The notes beneath the pieces were generated by a model. That model did no database searches. It saw only the letters and a list, made by a program, of their open reading frames with translations, and was not told where the DNA came from. 32,659 bases of DNA, from the NCBI GenBank assembly GCA_022825925.1, contig JAJDVW010000084.1, positions 1 through 32,659 on the forward strand, read 5' to 3'. Origin of the DNA: Pseudomonadales bacterium. Lineage in GTDB: Bacteria; Pseudomonadota; Gammaproteobacteria; Pseudomonadales; Azotimanducaceae. A program made the position numbers and the translations under genes. Within the stretch, counting starts at the first letter, position 1, and the number at the start of each line of letters is the position of its first letter. Shown here piece by piece: positions 30,579-32,659 of this stretch.

Positions 30579-32659
30579 GGCTGGCCTCATCGCACGGGCT
30601 CCCTTCCCCCGCACGGAGGGGCTTCCCATCCGCAGCTGATTGGCGCAGCCGGGCGGCGCTGCTGATCGGCCTTTCCTGCGCCGTGCTCGCCGCCCCGGGC
30701 GCCGCGCAGACCGTCTCCTTCTCGTCGCCGGACTACCCTGTGTGGGAGGGCGATGCGGCGAAGTTGGATGTGGTGCTGTCCGCGTCCCGCGCCGCAGCCA
30801 CGACGGTGCAATTCGCAGCTTTCCCCATCACCGCGACGGGACAGGGCATCGATTACGTTGGCCAACGACACAGGGTCACGATACCGGCGGGTCAGACACG
30901 CGCCACGCTAACGGTTCAAACCGTGGAGGATGCGCTGAAGGAGGACACGGAACATTTTCAGGTGACCATCCTTGATGCCGGGCTGCCCGAGAGCGTAATT
31001 GTCGGCTGGTGGGCCGCCAACGTTCACATCCAGGACGACGACCAGGACGCGGGGAGCATTCCGCGGCTCCAGATCGCCCGCCAGGGCACGTTGGTGCCCG
31101 GGCTAGGCATGAGCTACGCGGTGGTCGAGGGGAACCCGGCGAGCTTCTCGGTGACGGTAGGCACGGACTGGGCCTCGCCCGAAGAGTTGACGGTCTCCCT
31201 CAAAGTCTTGGAGGACACGAGCGAGGGTCAGGATTTCGTGGCGTCCGGTAACGAAGGCACGCAGACGATGACCATCCATCCTTGGCGGGACGGCGCGGCG
31301 AAGGTGTACCAGGTCGCCACGGCGACTGACAGCGTCAGGGAGGCCGACGGCGCCGTCACGGTGACGCTGGTGCCCACGAACGACTACGCGGTGGATCCGG
31401 TCCACTATCAGGCGACGGTGGAAGTGGCCGACAACGATGAGCCCCGCAGCCTGATACTGACCTCCAGCACCCCGATGTTCGGCGGGCTGACCATGGCCGA
31501 GGGCGGCGGGGGCGGCTACACGGTGCGGCTCGCATCGCCGCCCACGGGTACCGTGACCGTTTCGGTGACGGCGCGCGACGACGGGGACGGGGACGGGGAC
31601 TGGAGCAACGTCAGGGTAAAGAGCCAGAGCCAGAGCCAGAGCCAGAGGCAGAGCCTGAGCGAGAGCCAGATCCTGAGCCTGACCTTCACCCAGGACGACT
31701 GGCACATACCGCAGCGGATCGACGTTTTTTCGGAAAGCGACGCCGGCTACGAGAACGACCGCTTCTCGCTGGTGCACACAGCGTCGGGCGGCGGCTACGG
31801 CGGAGTCAGCGGCACCATGCGGGTCGGCGTGGTGGACAACCCTCCGCCCCCGGCGCCAGCCCAGTCCGTTCCCGACAACTGGGCGCTGAAGCCTTCCGGC
31901 CTCGGCGCCGGGGACTATTTCCGGCTGCTGTTCCTGACCGGGTCGCGCAACGCGAGCGCCAGCGACATCGCCACCTACAACACCTTCGTGCAGACCCAGG
32001 CCGCGAGCGGCCATGCCGCCATCCAGTCCTACAGCAGCCAGTTCAGGGTGGTGGGCTCGACCGCCTCGGTCAGCGCCCGCGACAACACCGAAACCACCGG
32101 CGCCGGCGACGGCATACCCATCTATTGGCTGAACGGGGACAAGGTCGCGGACGACTACAACGACTTCTGGGACGGCTCCTGGGAAGCGCAGATGTCAAGC
32201 GACACCCGCGGAGCGGATGGTATGGCCGTATCCGGCGCCCTGAGGGTCTGGACCGGCACCCGAACGAACGGCGGCATCCATGCCAACTCGCTGGGATCAA
32301 GCAACGTCCGCTACGGTGAGTGGGGAGCAAGCACGGATCCGATCAGTAACGGAACGGACGTCGGCAGCGGCGGGCGGCGCATGCTGGCCCTGTCCCCGGT
32401 GTTCGAGGTCTCGTCGGGCACCGGTTTCAGGGACGGCGATTCCATTGGCAGCAGCGATTCCACGGACAGCGTAGAGGACGATGGGGGCACGGAGACCGGC
32501 AATACGCCGCAGCAACCGGACTACAGCGCCCTGAAGGCGAAGATACAGGGCTACGCCGGCGAGCAGGCTTCCGACAGCGACCACGCCCGGCGCTGGATGC
32601 GGGTGCTGGCCGCCTTGGGCGACGAAGACGCCATCGCGGCCGGCCACGATCCCATGACC
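30575..32659 (+). CDS. Secreted Calx-beta repeat protein (3' end outside window)
   Basis: An ORF open for 695 codons to the end of the window. Residues about 24-43 (SRAALLIGLSCAVLAAPGAAQ) form a signal peptide after a long n-region. Calx-beta-like domains follow: about 45-130 (EDTEHFQVTILDA), 155-250 and a more divergent one to about 410. The middle has a GDGDGD run and an S-Q repeat (about residues 348-368). From about 430 comes a conserved segment (VPDNWALKPSGLGAGDYFRLLFLTGS, YWLNGDKVADDY) that I know from large secreted proteins of marine proteobacteria. Then follow a Ser/Asp-rich linker and a helical motif (YSALKAKIQGYAG, HARRWMRVLAALGD) at 649-695. It is probably a Ca2+-binding surface or secreted adhesin-like protein. 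No good ribosome-binding site lies before its ATG except within the coupled leader. Confidence 0.85.
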   Translation, partial: MRLASSHGLPSPARRGFPSAADWRSRAALLIGLSCAVLAAPGAAQTVSFSSPDYPVWEGDAAKLDVVLSASRAAATTVQFAAFPITATGQGIDYVGQRHRVTIPAGQTRATLTVQTVEDALKEDTEHFQVTILDAGLPESVIVGWWAANVHIQDDDQDAGSIPRLQIARQGTLVPGLGMSYAVVEGNPASFSVTVGTDWASPEELTVSLKVLEDTSEGQDFVASGNEGTQTMTIHPWRDGAAKVYQVATATDSVREADGAVTVTLVPTNDYAVDPVHYQATVEVADNDEPRSLILTSSTPMFGGLTMAEGGGGGYTVRLASPPTGTVTVSVTARDDGDGDGDWSNVRVKSQSQSQSQRQSLSESQILSLTFTQDDWHIPQRIDVFSESDAGYENDRFSLVHTASGGGYGGVSGTMRVGVVDNPPPPAPAQSVPDNWALKPSGLGAGDYFRLLFLTGSRNASASDIATYNTFVQTQAASGHAAIQSYSSQFRVVGSTASVSARDNTETTGAGDGIPIYWLNGDKVADDYNDFWDGSWEAQMSSDTRGADGMAVSGALRVWTGTRTNGGIHANSLGSSNVRYGEWGASTDPISNGTDVGSGGRRMLALSPVFEVSSGTGFRDGDSIGSSDSTDSVEDDGGTETGNTPQQPDYSALKAKIQGYAGEQASDSDHARRWMRVLAALGDEDAIAAGHDPMT

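Noticed and set aside
30268..30629. Minus-strand ARLGS-repeat ORFs over the AGCCG tract
   Set aside because: They are only the reverse reading of the pentanucleotide repeat, with no ribosome-binding site seen.
31103..32014. Minus-strand frame inside the Calx-beta gene
   Set aside because: Low-complexity Leu/Ala/Val repeats mirror the S-Q coding repeat; the plus strand has a signal peptide and domains.

Overview
This is a G+C-rich, densely coded bacterial window, probably from the Pseudomonadota. The trpG-trpD-trpC run without an adjacent trpE is a familiar gammaproteobacterial layout. TRAP transport, TauD-type dioxygenases, EthD, luciferase-like (LLM) oxidoreductases and a selenocysteine-dependent GrdB-like protein suggest an uncultured marine or host-associated heterotroph. 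The taxonomic call is an inference. No rRNA, tRNA or CRISPR array was seen.

Layout. 1-1163: the C-terminal half of an AAA ATPase coupled by a TTGA overlap to a PIN-like protein; both look frameshifted. 1246-5968 (minus strand): an internally deleted bioB, a MaoC-like hydratase, trpG, trpD, trpC and a DadA-like oxidase. 6028-7892 (plus): a perfect 16-bp palindrome, then a frameshifted AAA ATPase and a DUF3226/TOPRIM protein, resembling OLD/PARIS-type defence pairs. 7927-12586: a membrane-anchored hydrolase, then a class II aldolase followed by a complete TRAP transporter (DctP, DctQ, DctM). 12694-13806: an extended SDR. 13860-14570 (minus): a DUF433/DUF5615 toxin-antitoxin pair. 14788-16912: an LLM oxidoreductase and an MDR dehydrogenase. 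16924-22085 (minus): an AAA/DUF4143 ATPase with an unusual C-terminal domain, a TauD dioxygenase, a crotonase, an SDR without its catalytic Tyr/Lys, and a Nudix hydrolase. 22303-22992 (minus): a tandem EthD protein. 23179-25337: an MFS carrier coupled to a GrdB-like selenoprotein read through an in-frame UGA. 25359-29050 (minus): a hydrolase, an LLM monooxygenase and a halogenase-like flavoprotein with an apparent ATT start. 29188-29607: RidA. 29599-30300: tandem repeats and remnants of vapC, an integrase and a PP-loop gene. 30390-32659: a small leader ORF ending in a pentanucleotide repeat, joined by ATGA to a secreted Calx-beta protein that leaves the window.

Three themes stand out. First, frameshifts fall in the defence, toxin and mobile genes, while the metabolic genes are intact apart from bioB. 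Second, a UGA-plus-hairpin selenoprotein would be split in two by an ordinary gene caller. Third, the AGCCG tract between a well-initiated leader peptide and a surface-protein gene has the architecture of a phase-variation switch.
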